Positions 1 to 12,169 of a stretch of DNA of 64,000 nucleotides are shown piece after piece. The translations under genes and the position numbers were made by a program. The first letter of the stretch is position 1. Each line of letters begins with the position of its first letter. The stretch lies in the NCBI GenBank assembly GCA_037951165.1, contig JBBDHG010000032.1:10729501-10793500 (forward strand). The letters run 5' to 3'. The notes under the pieces were generated by a model. That model was not told where the DNA came from and did not search any database. It worked only from the letters and a program-made list of their open reading frames with translations. The DNA comes from Lophius americanus. Its lineage: Eukaryota; Chordata; Actinopteri; Lophiiformes; Lophiidae.

Positions 1-596
1 CGAGATTTTCTTCAAACTTGTTTTTGTTGTTTCCTTGTAAATGTGATGTTTGCGTCTGAAGGTTGGTCAGCCTCCCCATCATATATATCCAAAACAATAT
101 AACCAACTCCTGGCTCACCAAAAGACAGCTGGATACTGATGCATTTGACGGACGGGCGAATGATGAGGGATCTCATTTTTGTTTCTAACCCTGTTATGAC
201 AACACAAACAAATAGAAGTTAATTGTTGGCACAAACCAATGTCACTCTAATGAATTCACCGTGCCACCTTAATGATGATCAACGGTCACAAAAGTGTTCA
301 CCTACTCCCATAATTGTCCTCCTAAGGACAGCACCCTTGTGCTCATGGAGAGCATACTTTTGTTTACTGTTGTGGCTTTATCTTTTTTGCACAGATGCCA
401 TGATCCCTTTAGGGAAGGGGGGCTAGGGTGGGGTGTGGGGGTGTTTCCACTCCCCCTTCTCGTTCCAAAATGGTGGCATCCAGTCCAATGTTGACCCCTG
501 AACTTTGCCGGCCTATCCTTTGTTCATGTCGCTCCCGGTTTCAAAGGCTGAAGAGCTGAAAGTGACACCAGGGAGAGTTTTGAGTGTGTGCGTGCT

Positions 597-619
597 ACAC
601 ACACACACACACACACACC
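597..619. repeat. (CA)n microsatellite
   Basis: This is an uninterrupted AC run of about 11 units. Confidence 0.9.
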
Positions 620-663
620 ATTGACTGCTTCAGAATGCACTTGCAGAGAGTTAATAGAGTCAT

Positions 664-716
664 AAGCTTGGCAGCTATAACACTGAGCAGTGTTATAGCT
701 GTCAACCCCCAAGCTT
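664..716. repeat. perfect hairpin with extended stem
   Basis: Core arms CAGCTATAACACTG (672-685) and CAGTGTTATAGCTG (688-701) flank a 2 base loop. Outer arms AAGCTTGG and CCAAGCTT extend it imperfectly. Confidence 0.85.
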
Positions 717-2364
717 TGTACCACATATCCGAACATTTACATGATATTAGGTGTCTTCTGCCGGCGTCCTCTGCTCACACTGAAACCATGACACTTGTTT
801 GCTTTGCCCGTTGCTATGAAGATGGCGTGGAGGTGATTTTCAGGGAAGGTTAAGGAGGGGACAGCAAATAAAGGAGGGAGCAGCAAACAGAGAGATGATG
901 ACCGCACTGACGCTTACATCACAAACATTACTTGCTTAGGGCACACCGCTGACTTTAGACGTTTTCTTAGCCATGCTAAGACTAAAATCCATTTCCACAC
1001 TGCGATTGCGTGGCAGCGCCGCAATGCAGACTCTTCTCTAAGACGCCTTTGTTAGTTTATGCTGGAAAAAACAACGGTGGAACAGCCCGCTCCTGTTTGT
1101 TCTACGAGCATAAGAGACGGCACACGACATCGGCATCTAGTATGACATCTGGGCCGGTTTTCTTCATCTTCCAGTTGGTTGCTGCTGGTTGTTTCTAGGT
1201 CTTCTGATTCTGGGTCCCACACATATTATGTCATCGAAAAGTCACACCCTGTCTTACCACCTTATATTTTCACAGAGATTCCTTTCTCCTTGGTTACTGC
1301 CTTTGCTGCTGTCTCAGAGGTGGGCCCCATCATTAGGCCTTTGAAATAAAGGTGTACTATTTGTGTAGAACCGGCAGCATTAATGTGACTTAAGTGAGCC
1401 CCCGTCATCGATCTCTTGACAAAGATAAGTAGTTTACTTGCTAAAGCGTAGATTCGTCTCATAACCATCTCATAAGTGTCATTGCTGTTCAAGCGTAGTT
1501 GGATGTACAAGTTGCGCTTCCCTAGCTTAATCTTTTTCCTTTTATTTTACATTGGTTTAAAGGGTCAAAACAAAAAAAAGATAGTTGCTGGACCAGCTTG
1601 TTTAATTGTTCCTTTGGCCCCAGTGGCGAAGACAAAGGGGAGGAAGTCTTCATTATTTGCGAGGAAAAGCAGAGGTATCCCTTTACAGTGATAGTGTTAC
1701 AGGAGAAGGAGTGTCTGCCCCACCTGTAGGGCCCTCCCAGCTGCTCAGCTGTAACTGGATCCCACTTATTCTCTCCTCAAGGCTACCAGCTCTCTTTGAT
1801 GTTATTTCTAGTGCTGGGAAAGAGGGCTGGAGAGTTACCGGGAGCACCAAAGAGTGACTGAGAGAGTGAGAGGGGAGGTGTGCGTGTGTGTTGGTGCATG
1901 CATATAAGTTTGTTTGTACATGCTATACATAGAAGACTGCAATTTAAAACTCTTTCTCCTTACTTGTGCCCCCTCCCCCCCCCAACGTACTGACATTGAA
2001 CCTCAATATGAGACGTAGGAAATTCATGAATCAAGCTTACGAGACATGTTATTCATCGTCTTACAGGCAATGAAAACAAACCTCCTCAAACATTGACTTT
2101 GAGTTTTTTTAATGCATGAAATAATAGAACAACTTATAATGTAGTGCAGCATCTCTATATCAGCTGTATTCTTCCTACAAAAAGTTCAGCCCATTATTAT
2201 TACACTTTTAGAATCTTATTTTGACAGATCTGACATAATCATCATGATACCTCTCTACTGGAGATAAGAGCAGGAATACTGTCATGAATGAAAAATATTC
2301 CTTTTGAAGGTTTGAGTTTGGTCCGAACTTAGTTTGGGACTGCATTGGTTCCTACCTACAGAGT

Positions 2365-2597
2365 AGTCAACTGGTGGACCGATGACCGGGTCATAGTCAA
2401 CCCAGAATCATTGATGCATTTGGGAGCGAAGGTGAAAGTATGCTGTCTGCTCCCATAGGGAAACGTCTGTCGCTCAAATTACTGAAAAAACGAATACTGA
2501 TTGTGACAGAAGGGTGTCAGAACACACGGTGCATCGCAGAGATGTTTTGGTGGCAAAAGGGGAACCTACGTCATATTAATTGGTTTTGATGTTATAA
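2365..2597 (+). mobile_element. Tc1-like transposon relic, internally deleted
   Basis: It retains the block ending GTGTCAGAACACACGGTGCA, which in the common fish Tc1-like element encodes the end of the transposase helix-turn-helix region, then jumps to a terminal-type segment GGGGAACCTACGTCATATTA and TTGATGTTAT. Many indels are present and no open frame. Confidence 0.6.
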
Positions 2598-4904
2598 ACA
2601 GTTTATATTGGGGACTGCACAGCAAAAAAGTCCGTCTGTGTGTGTACATGTTTGGAAGTGCTTTTCTCACGTACTTAAAATCATGAAGCCACTCTGGTAC
2701 ACAAGATCTAAGCACCCTGCAAACACACTTACTGTATCTGTTTCACCTCCAGATGATTGCTTGACCTCCGAAGACCATGTTCTGATAGAGAAGTAGTTTT
2801 TGTTTATCATTGCCAGGAGTGGAGAAAAGGGTTGGGGTTAAAAACCAGAGGGTTAATAAATGGTTCAAACATGGTCCCATGTCTGGCACAGCGGTGTCAA
2901 CCCCTGTCTATCAACATTTTGCTAGTGTTTAATGCACATTTTAAATGAATATTAATAATAATGAATTAATAATGAATAGAACTTTGTCATTAATACTGGT
3001 TTATATAAAACACTTGCAATTACTTTAGATTATACCACCCACAATCTCACCCAAATGCATTAAATATAAAAAGTGATGATTTGCCAACCCTTTTCAAAAA
3101 ACACACATTCAACTTAATATGGTAGAAAGGCAATATGTTTCATGTTTCATTAAATTTTGTTCAGAAAGTTTTTCAGAATATTTCCAAAATGTTCATGCCA
3201 TTTAAACCTCCCAGAACCCCGAGGACATCTGGGACTGGCCTTGAGTCAAACAAAACACGGCCAAGCAGCATTTGCTCTCATTCCTTTTGTTATTATCAAG
3301 ACTTGGGATAACTTTGCAGGTGATAACAGACAAACCAAACTCTGATGAATTTAAAATCCAAGCTAAAAACATTCTTATTTCTCACGGTCTGCTCTACCCA
3401 GTCATGGCTAAAATCCACAGCTGTGCAACTTTCCCTTATAAACCATTTAGAACGCATGTAGATACATGGCCTGTGATTCGCTTCAGGAATTGGTGATAGA
3501 AATATGTTTTTTTTATCAGTTTAAACAAGAGAAACAAAATACTTGGAAAGCTGTGGAATGCTCAATAAACATGTGTTTGGACCAGTCAACAGGTTAATCG
3601 GAAAAAGATGATAGTATTTGTATGAAAGAGCTGCTCGTAAATGAATACATATTTGACAAATTTTCCCCTGTGAGAAATTCTGTTCGGGAAAAATGTATTA
3701 AACATGAAATGATTTCATTCTGTTACACATGTACCTCATGGTATCCCATTTTGGTAGCAACTGTCTGATGTCTGATGTTCTCCCTTGTTTTGGGACATCT
3801 TTCAGACGATATACTGAAGTGGTTACTTGAAGTGTTTTAGTGATTACTTGGAAATTATTTTTACAGATGTTGGCATTTTAAAACAGAAATCTGCAATGCA
3901 AAGCCTTTAAGCAAGGGTTGCTGTTTCCAGCTTCAGAGAAATCACGATTACCTGCTTTTTGTACAACCCTGATTTTAGAAAGTTGTGGCTCAGCGTAGAG
4001 TGTAAAGAAACAGAATTAAATATTTTCTGTGTTTACCTGCGATTGTTTTGAGTCAAACATTTGATAAGTGTTCTAAAGTCAATGTGTTGATATCCTTTTT
4101 ACAATCATGTCTTTCACTAAGTTGTGAACCACGCCCCATCCTTGCCTGTGAATGACTGGGCCTTTCGAGGATGCCCCTTTCATACTCAATCATGATACTA
4201 TCACCTGTTACAGATTAACCTGTTTACCCGGGGAATGTTGCAATCAGGTGTTCGCAGTATTCCACAGAAGTTCACTCTCCTGTTGTTCTTTTCAATTTCT
4301 GAACAAGTATACGGTAAAGAATATAATTCAGCCAATGACTGAAATTGTGTATTTGCTGTGTTTGACAAAACGCCCCGAAATTATGACTTTTGTTATGTTT
4401 TCCACAGCGTTCCTACTTTTTTGTACAGGGTTGTAAAATTTGATTTGAATTGAGTACCTCACAGAACAAGTACAATTTGAAAGATACTACATTTAAAAAG
4501 TGATCGATTAATCATAAATTAGTCAATTATTAAAATAAAATCATTAGTGGCTCCAAATAAGGTAAAAGTGTATTAATGAAGTAACTGTTTGTTGTACTAT
4601 ATTGTTGAAAACTAATATTTACTTAAAGGACCACATATTTTGTAGGCAGAGTATTTTTGTTCTCACACATGCTGGCAGAGAACAAAAGTACGGTAACATA
4701 CTTTGCGTATGTTGCCGTTAACAAATTCATTAACATAGGTGGAGTATAAAATAGCCTGGGCACCCACTGGTATCTGGTTTTTGTCTTCATTTGGAAAATG
4801 TGCAATCTGCATTCATTCATTCATCCAGGTGGTCATTTTAATTCTGTTCTGGCTCTGATGCAAATTATAATTAAGTTCATGCGCAAAAAAAAGTCTTTCC
4901 CACC

Positions 4905-5060
4905 ATGGCACATGTTTTTATTTATTTATTTATTTTACCTTTATTTTACCAGGAAAGTCTCAATGAGATTAAAAATCTCTTTTTTCAAGAGTGTCCTGGC
5001 CAAGAGAGTCAGCAGCACACAGTTGGAAACATACAGAATACATACAAACCTTGGAAAACA
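4905..5060. repeat. interspersed repeat starting with ATTT run
   Basis: It begins with an ATTT microsatellite and CTTTATTTTACCAGGAAAGT, then TCAATGAGATTAAAAATCTC and GTGTCCTGGCCAAGAGAGTC. This word order is familiar from many fish introns. Class unknown to me. Confidence 0.5.
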
Positions 5061-7720
5061 TGTGAAAACTTAACTGGCGCAATATTAGTCCTATTTATAC
5101 AGATGTGCGACGGCACCACAGCAAAGACCCTTCACTGTGATTATTAATCTCACTGAGCGAGCTGGCGTTACACAAGCAAAAGAGCTGTGACATATTAAGC
5201 TAAGTCATCAGTTTATAGTTTGATCCCACATTTGTGCACTCAAGCAGTGTTTTGTTTTTGCCATCTTGTTCCAATGTTTCCAATCTGTTACCTATTCGGT
5301 TAGATGGCAGTTGATATTATCTTCTAAATTAAGGGGGATCACGGACGTTGTGTAGTTGCAAAGTTTTAAGATATTTTCAGTTGAATTTCTTTTCTTTTTA
5401 CATAGCTGTGACCTGCAACTAGCTGCTTTTCAAATTGTCCTGCTCTAGTATGCACACAAATACATCCTCAGAACATTACGCCTCATGTTTCTATCTTGTG
5501 TTTACACTGATGTGAGATTCAGAGCAACGACTACCTCTGCTCCTGCCATCAGAACAATCTCCCTCTTTACACCTTCATTACGCTTTTACAGAACTGCTGA
5601 GAGGAATCTGGGCGCACTAGCCTCCCCTTCTAGAAGTGATGTAAGAGTAACTGTCACTCCAGTAGCTGATCCCCAACAGAGATGAGGAAGAGTCGAGATG
5701 GTCCTATTAGCTTCTTCCATCACCATCTCTGGAAAACTGTTCTTAATTCAGAATATAATTCAGTTTAGATCAGTTTTAATATATTCGTGTTGCTCTCTGA
5801 TCAGGTGCCAAACCGGCTCTTGTTATCTGGTGCATTTCTGACGTTAAGTGTAACATGAAAAACAAATATAAATATACCGGTAATGGAAGAGGAGTCTATC
5901 ACTTACTTACACTAGTTATGACGTATCAACAGCATGATAGGAGCCTCATACATCCACCACGGGTCCCAGGGGAGACTGTCTGTGGCCTGTGATGAGATAC
6001 ACCCTCCATCCCTCCAACCCTCCACACAAACAGCCTCCGCCACTGTTGGCCAGACTGCCATGGTATTCCAGGAAGTTGACCGAGCTCCCCCACCCTCCCG
6101 TAAAGAGGGAGGTTGAAGCCTATTGCAGGGGGGTGGTGGCGGGGAGGGGTGTTTGAGGAGGTCGGAGGGGTCGGCTGAATTAAAGGCCTGGGGAGGTGGG
6201 CGGGGTGCTTCTTCTCCGGGGTGAATGAGTTCACAGCGAGCGGACGGTCAGTGAGAGGTGCCGCTGAGTTACCCCTCAGTCACCCATGATGTGTGTCAAG
6301 CTGCATAGCCACTACACGTACCTGTTCTCAAACAGAGGTACGTAAACACATGCCCAGCACTGGGAAAGCAGGTGGGTGTGAGGACTGGCGCCTTGCCCAG
6401 GTTTTTCTTCTTGTAGATTTTGTTTGCATGTGAAAAAGGTGCCAGCTCTTCCTCCAAAATCCATAAAGGAAACCTCAGAACAACAGATCTGTCCGGTTAA
6501 TCATTTAACCAGCCTGACAAAGAACAGCTTGTAAAAATTGTCAGTGACTGGCGCAGGCTTCAGACAACAAGGCAGCTTTGATTGTTACAACAGTAACTCA
6601 TCGTTTGACCTAAATGCCAGCACAAAAAGTAATGAAACTCAGTTCTTGGGAAAATATTGGCGCCTGGGAATTCTTAAAAGATTTTTTTGAGTCCATGCTT
6701 CGACAACTGAATAAATATGTGTAGCTCAGCGATCCTCCTCCTCTCCAGTCTACTTACTGGCCTTTGAAGTTTTGAGCTCCTGTTGTGTCATAGCAAAATA
6801 CCAAAGGCATCTTTTGGTATCACGCAGCAGATTAGACACTACATTTTAGCAAGATGAGCATTATTTTCCCTCAAGTTCAAAAGGCCCTCCTGGCCACTGC
6901 TGTTCATACCAAGAGAGAAGCAGAATCTTCTGGAAATTACAATCTTTATAACTTTTCCAGTTTTGGGACATTGAACAAAAAATAAACTTGCCAATTATTA
7001 CTTTTAAAGTAGGCCATTACTATCACGTTGAACTTGAAGAGAGTGTATGAAACTCTCTTTCACAGATTTTGTAGAACCCAATGGGCTCTTTCCCTGCATA
7101 GCATGGAAAGAGCATGGGAGGACGACCGCTTCGGTGGTGTGGCAGAATGAGGGGGTAATCGGAGTTTGTAACCAAGGCCACCAATAATTTAGAGGGAGAG
7201 AGGAAAAGGGGGTGTGGGAAGGGGAAGGGGGTGCAGAAGAGGTGTTTGTTGTGTGATCAAAGGCTTAGGGAATTGTGTCAGAGACAGACGGAGAAGAATA
7301 GCTTTAGATGGTGTGACTTGCATTTTGATGCCTTTAAGAACGGGGGGATGGTTAGGGGCTACGGTGGCAGGGGGACAAGGGTGATTTTTAGGATTAGGTC
7401 ACTGTTTTGATTCTATTACCAACTGTTATCTGGTCAATTTTGTCTGGAAGAGAACAGCTTTAAGGACTGGATGTGTATGTTTTTTTTTTTTTTTTGAAGC
7501 TCAATTTCAGATATATGTGTTAAGTTTTTGCAAAGTTAAGTGAAATTACATTAACGCCAGTCGGCCACGACAATTAAACCACTTGCCTGATTATGTGTCG
7601 GCCCCCCTTTTGTTTACAAAAAAGCTCTGCAATCCACGGCGTGTTCTGGCACTTTGATCGACTTTTATAGCTATGTGTGCTAATATAGCTCTTCTCTGGA
7701 ATCTAAAAACACAGGCTAGC

Positions 7721-8045
7721 CATGTGCATCAATGAACTTTGGACACCCATGATCCTGTTCACCAGATGTCCTTCCTTAGACCACCTAAGTAGGTATAGAC
7801 AGGGAATACCATAAAAGTCCTGCATTTATGGAGTTGCTCTGACTGAGTCATTTAGGCATCACAATTTGGCCCCTTATCAAAATCGGATCAGGTTGCCCAC
7901 TGCTTTCAACACGTCATCTTTCAGCCCAAATGTTCACTTGCCATCTATTACATCCCTCTCACTGACGGGTACCGTCGAACAGAGATAATCAATGTTATTC
8001 TGAGTTCACCTGTCAGCGGTTTTAATGCTATGTCTCATTGGTGGT
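7721..8045 (-). mobile_element. Tc1-like transposon relic, N-terminal part and end
   Basis: This is a reverse-oriented copy of the same family. It includes the antisense of the HTH region (GAGTTGCTCTGACTGAGTCA, CACAATTTGGCCCCTTATCA) and runs to the terminal block CACCTGTCAGCGGTTTTAAT. The coding frame is broken. Confidence 0.65.
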
Positions 8046-8434
8046 TCTTTCGGAAGGGGTTACATGAAACAGCATCCCATGTGAGCAAGAGCTGAATCTA
8101 CAGGTGATTTGGCAGAAAGGAGTGGGGAGTGGCCAGTCTGAGTGACAGATGAAGTTCAAACTCCAGCCAGGACTTCATTGAGAGTTTGGCCCATGTAACG
8201 GGATATTCATGTGAAAGGCTGCCTCCCCCGGGGGCAGGGCAATAGAAGAGCCGCCCCCTTGTGGTAAATCAGGGGGCATCATGTACCCTTCGCCCAAAAC
8301 CCTTGGTACAGAGGAGCAGAGCAAAGTGGAGCAATGGGGTGCTTCCAGTGGGCTGAGCTTCTGTGTTTGGGGGCCTAGCAGGGAAAGCTAGCCGTTGGAA
8401 ACAAGAGGGGACAGTCTCTGTAATTCTGTCTGTT

Positions 8435-8457
8435 TGTGTGTGTGTGTGTGTGTGTGT
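8435..8457. repeat. (TG)n microsatellite
   Basis: This is an uninterrupted TG run of about 11 units. Confidence 0.9.
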
Positions 8458-11400
8458 TTGTCGGTGTGTGAGATTGCACGTTTGCATATGTGCATGTTTC
8501 TCCTTTGTGACCACAGCCAGTAGCTTTGACCCACTTCACTAGATGACCTTCCATCGGCCAAAACCAATCTCCTTTTCCTTTTAGACCCCATCCCCACATC
8601 CATCAACACTTACGTCAACATCTGACCAAAAAAAAAAAAGTCCCTGTGGTGGAGATAATTCAATGTGGTGCAATGGCCAGCCTCTAAAATAACAACACGG
8701 CCCACAACAACATTTCTACCCCATTTGGTTTGCAAGATTTCAGGCACAATGGCCCAGTGTTCAGGACTTAGGGGCGCAGGCGGGGCTCCCCGTTGCCATC
8801 GAAGCTATTGGACAAGCAGGGAAGAGGGTCATAATCACACAACGAGGAGCACTCCACATCCTGTTTCTCCGTCATATTGACTGAGAAAACCGCCTAATAA
8901 TTGAGAATTGTTATCGGAAAAGCAGATGAATGGAAAACCTGGTGAGGTTACGCTCCTGCATCTTTGTCTTTCCCTTCAGTTAGGCTGGGGGGGGGGGGGT
9001 GTTCTGACACTATCAGGCTAAATATGTATGTTTACCTGAGCTGTCTCCCTGCCCCTGCAAGCCCGAGGCCAACACTGTATGACTGCATCCATCATCCATT
9101 CATTCAGCGCATGGCACCGCTCTACTTAAATATATCTAAAAGAAAAAAATGGTTTTGAGAGAACGAGCAGAAACGAAAAGATGACTAGCTGAAGCAGCGA
9201 CAAGGACAAGGTTTTGTTTCTGTGAAAAGCCATTTCTGCTTTTAATCACAATGATCTCCCTCTTCTTTACTACAGATGATCACTTTTGTTTTGAAGGACA
9301 AACATTGTGGTTGAGAAATTATAGCTTTATTCTTTGATTCATTATACTCCTTTTTTTTTTGTATGTGGAGGCCTTAGGGGGATGTTTCAAGGTCGACTAT
9401 TCTTCCCTCTAAACGTTCCTTTCCATAAATTAAGTTAAGTCTACAGAGAAAGTGTTCTGCCATTATCAGGCTAAATATGTATGCATGTGTGTTTGCCATG
9501 AATTGGTCTCACAACTTGTAAGGCTAATTGATCAGCTCATTACTACGGATGTGTCAACACGACAATGGTTTTCACATTTTGTTGCTGTTTGGCCTGTCCT
9601 TCATTCGACAGTGGTGTTTTCAGGACCTGAGAACTTTTGAAAATGGGTTCCAGAGTGTGGGATTATGAAAACTTCATTTCCACGTTTGAGTAAACTGGCA
9701 AAATGTAATTCTTGTGAAAACAGTGACATCACAGCCATTTTTCATGCATGCCTGTTTTCAGCCTATTAGGCACGCATGAAGAGAACGACAACAAAAACAT
9801 TGGACTAACTCATATTGTTTATGCTGCAGACTTTGCTGAGGTCATTAACACTCCTGCAGCAATGAGTTGCTACAACATTACTGTGATCAGCGGAGAAGAT
9901 CTACACTTGTGGTCCGACTTTTTTAGTGGTGTTGATATTGAAAAGTTACATTTTCTTTTTTTTGGGGGGGGGGGCAGTCATATCTGGGTAAAGCAGTCGA
10001 TTGGGGGTTCATAGTGTCTGTGAGGAAGATCCTGAACCCCAATATGCTATCTGGGCGCTTTAGATTGATGACCACTGGCCGATTTTAGCTATGGGCAGCA
10101 TGGGCAGTCGCCACGGGCGGTATCTTGCACGGGGCCGGCCGCACAAATCAATATAAAAAGATCAATGGGGACATTGTTGATCGTTTTCCTATCGCTCATG
10201 TTCAGCGAACATGTAGGTCAATTAAGCTGGTCGGAGAGGACGCCCCTCTAATTTGTGAGCAGACAGGTTTCCTCTTGCAGAGAGGAATCCCACGGTCTTA
10301 GGTGGGAGGTGATGAGGGGCCACATAACGCAGCAGGTAATTGAACGATCAGAATGTGTAACGATGAATATATCTAGATATATAGATAGAGCTACTAACTG
10401 TACACCCACCGGCCCATCTCCATCTTCAGAGGATCAGTATGTGTCATTCTCCTCGTCATATCATGTTTGCATATTCCGTATTTACGATACGTTGTTATCA
10501 TAAGTAGGTGGAACTTCTTTAAAATGCAAATAAGGAACTTATTTGAATTTAGCAGAACCGGTTTTGTGCAAATTGGGCCCAAGACAGAAATAATAGAATA
10601 TATGCTTCTCTGGAGCTCCACAATGGCACACGTTCCTTCTCTATGGCTCTTCACTAGGTCACCTGATTTGCATCTGACCCCCTCACACTTAGTTAGGTCC
10701 TCCCCAAAACTCCTAAGGCCAGGGGCTTGACCCCCCTTGCTTTGTGGCACTGAAATGACGAGGCACCTTTTGGAGTATCTCTACAATTGGCCTGCTGCAT
10801 GACTAACCTGCTCCCAGTGTGATGAAGTGGGGTTCAAAGGTTAGCGGTCACCAGAGGGAGAAGGGTATCTTGGGTCATCAACAGTGGTCCAGAGGCCAGA
10901 GTAGCCAAGGGCTAGGCGCCACAGTCCTGGCTGATTGGGGTGCTGCGGTCATTGGGTTAACAGGATAAGTGGCCTGTGGGTCAGTTTGGCCAGTTTAATG
11001 CTAATACAGAAGCTTGTATATTTATCTTGACAGGGTGCTGAGCTGATCCAGGATTTTTGGTATGTTGTTTGAGTGAATGATTATTTTCATACTGGTGAAT
11101 GTTGTGATTGCGATACATGAGTGGCGGTACTCTGGGCTAGCTTTCCTCACCTGCGGTAACAGTCTCTAACAGTTTCTTGATTTCTTAATTTAATTCTTTG
11201 GCATTCTGTCTTTTATCTCCTATTCACTATCGTCCTACTCTGAAGGAAGTGTATGTTACAAATAAAGTAAGAAAAGTGTTTGAAATAAATGCTTCTGCTA
11301 GCATACAATTAAGGAGGACCCCACCTCTTTCTTTTTTGGGCTGAGTGAGTGAGTCAGTGTTTGGGATCCTTTAGTTCTAATCGTCTTTATAGACACCCTC

Positions 11401-12046
11401 TGTGCTGAAAATGTCTTCAGAGACAGGGTCTAAAGAAGTGGGCGTTGATTGTAATAAGAGGGCACCTCAAGATAGTCTTACAGACACTGATCACACTGTG
11501 TGCCTCAGTGTGAAACGACAGCTCCCACTTTTGAATTTAATTTAAGAGGAGACGAATCAGTTTGCGTGTACGCTAAAGCACAATAGAACTGGCAGGAATA
11601 TTAAGCAGTGAGAGATTTAATGTATCCTTAAGTAGAAATTTTGTGAAAATATGCCACATCAGCAGATCCGGGATGGCACATAAATCCCAGTTTTGCTTAT
11701 GTGCTGCTTTTCTCAGAGAGGAAGGCTGTGCTGTATGTTTAGATCCAACATGATTTCGCCACACACAGCGAATACTTCAGAGGCGTCTAATGCTCTTTAG
11801 CTGGTTTCATTATGGAACACGGGTGACAAATGGATTATAAATTTTGGAAGTCCTGCAGTCGGGGGAAGTTATCATATTCCTCAATGTGACTAGTATGGCT
11901 TGTATTTTGGGATCTCTTTTGTTTTGTATCAGTGTTGCCAAAGTTAAACTTCCCACAATGGAGCATGAAAATGTTGACACCTTTTAGATTCATAGTGACG
12001 TAACTGTTTTTGATAAAATGTTTATCCTTTATTTTTTTATTTTCAG

Positions 12047-12169
12047 ATGCATCCCCTGGGACTATGTAATAATAATGATGAAGAGGACCTATATGAGTAT
12101 GGCTGGGTCGGAGTGGTGAAGCTGGAGCAACCAGAGCTGGACCCCAGCTGTCTCACTGTGCTGGGAAAG
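12047..12169 (+). CDS. znrf3: znrf3 exon 2 (extracellular domain)
   Basis: The exon has 41 codons, in phase 0 at both ends. The acceptor is a T-rich tract ending TTTTCAG and the donor is AAG|GTAAAA. It encodes the extracellular block containing DEEDLYEYGWVGVVKLEQP, nearly identical to human ZNRF3. Its first codon is ATG, which is also the first residue of the N-terminally shorter human isoform. Confidence 0.95.

Larger units (their letters stand above)
1..12046 (+). other. znrf3: znrf3 intron 1 (3' part)
   Basis: No credible coding exon was found. In particular there is no signal-peptide exon ending in a donor that would join phase 0 to exon 2. The stretch holds two Tc1-like relics, CA/TG microsatellites, a T-rich interspersed repeat near 4905, G/C homopolymers near 8987 and 9963, and a perfect hairpin near 672. 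The rest is unassigned non-coding sequence, assigned to intron 1 by inference from the missing first exon. Confidence 0.8.

Noticed and set aside
3157..3496. Overlapping small open frames near 3.3 kb
   Set aside because: They briefly look protein-like but resemble nothing known, have no splice context, and sit beside repeat-like sequence (3065-3180).
1..12046. Search for znrf3 exon 1 in the window
   Set aside because: No GC-rich signal-peptide exon ending in a phase-0 donor was found, so exon 1 is taken to lie upstream.
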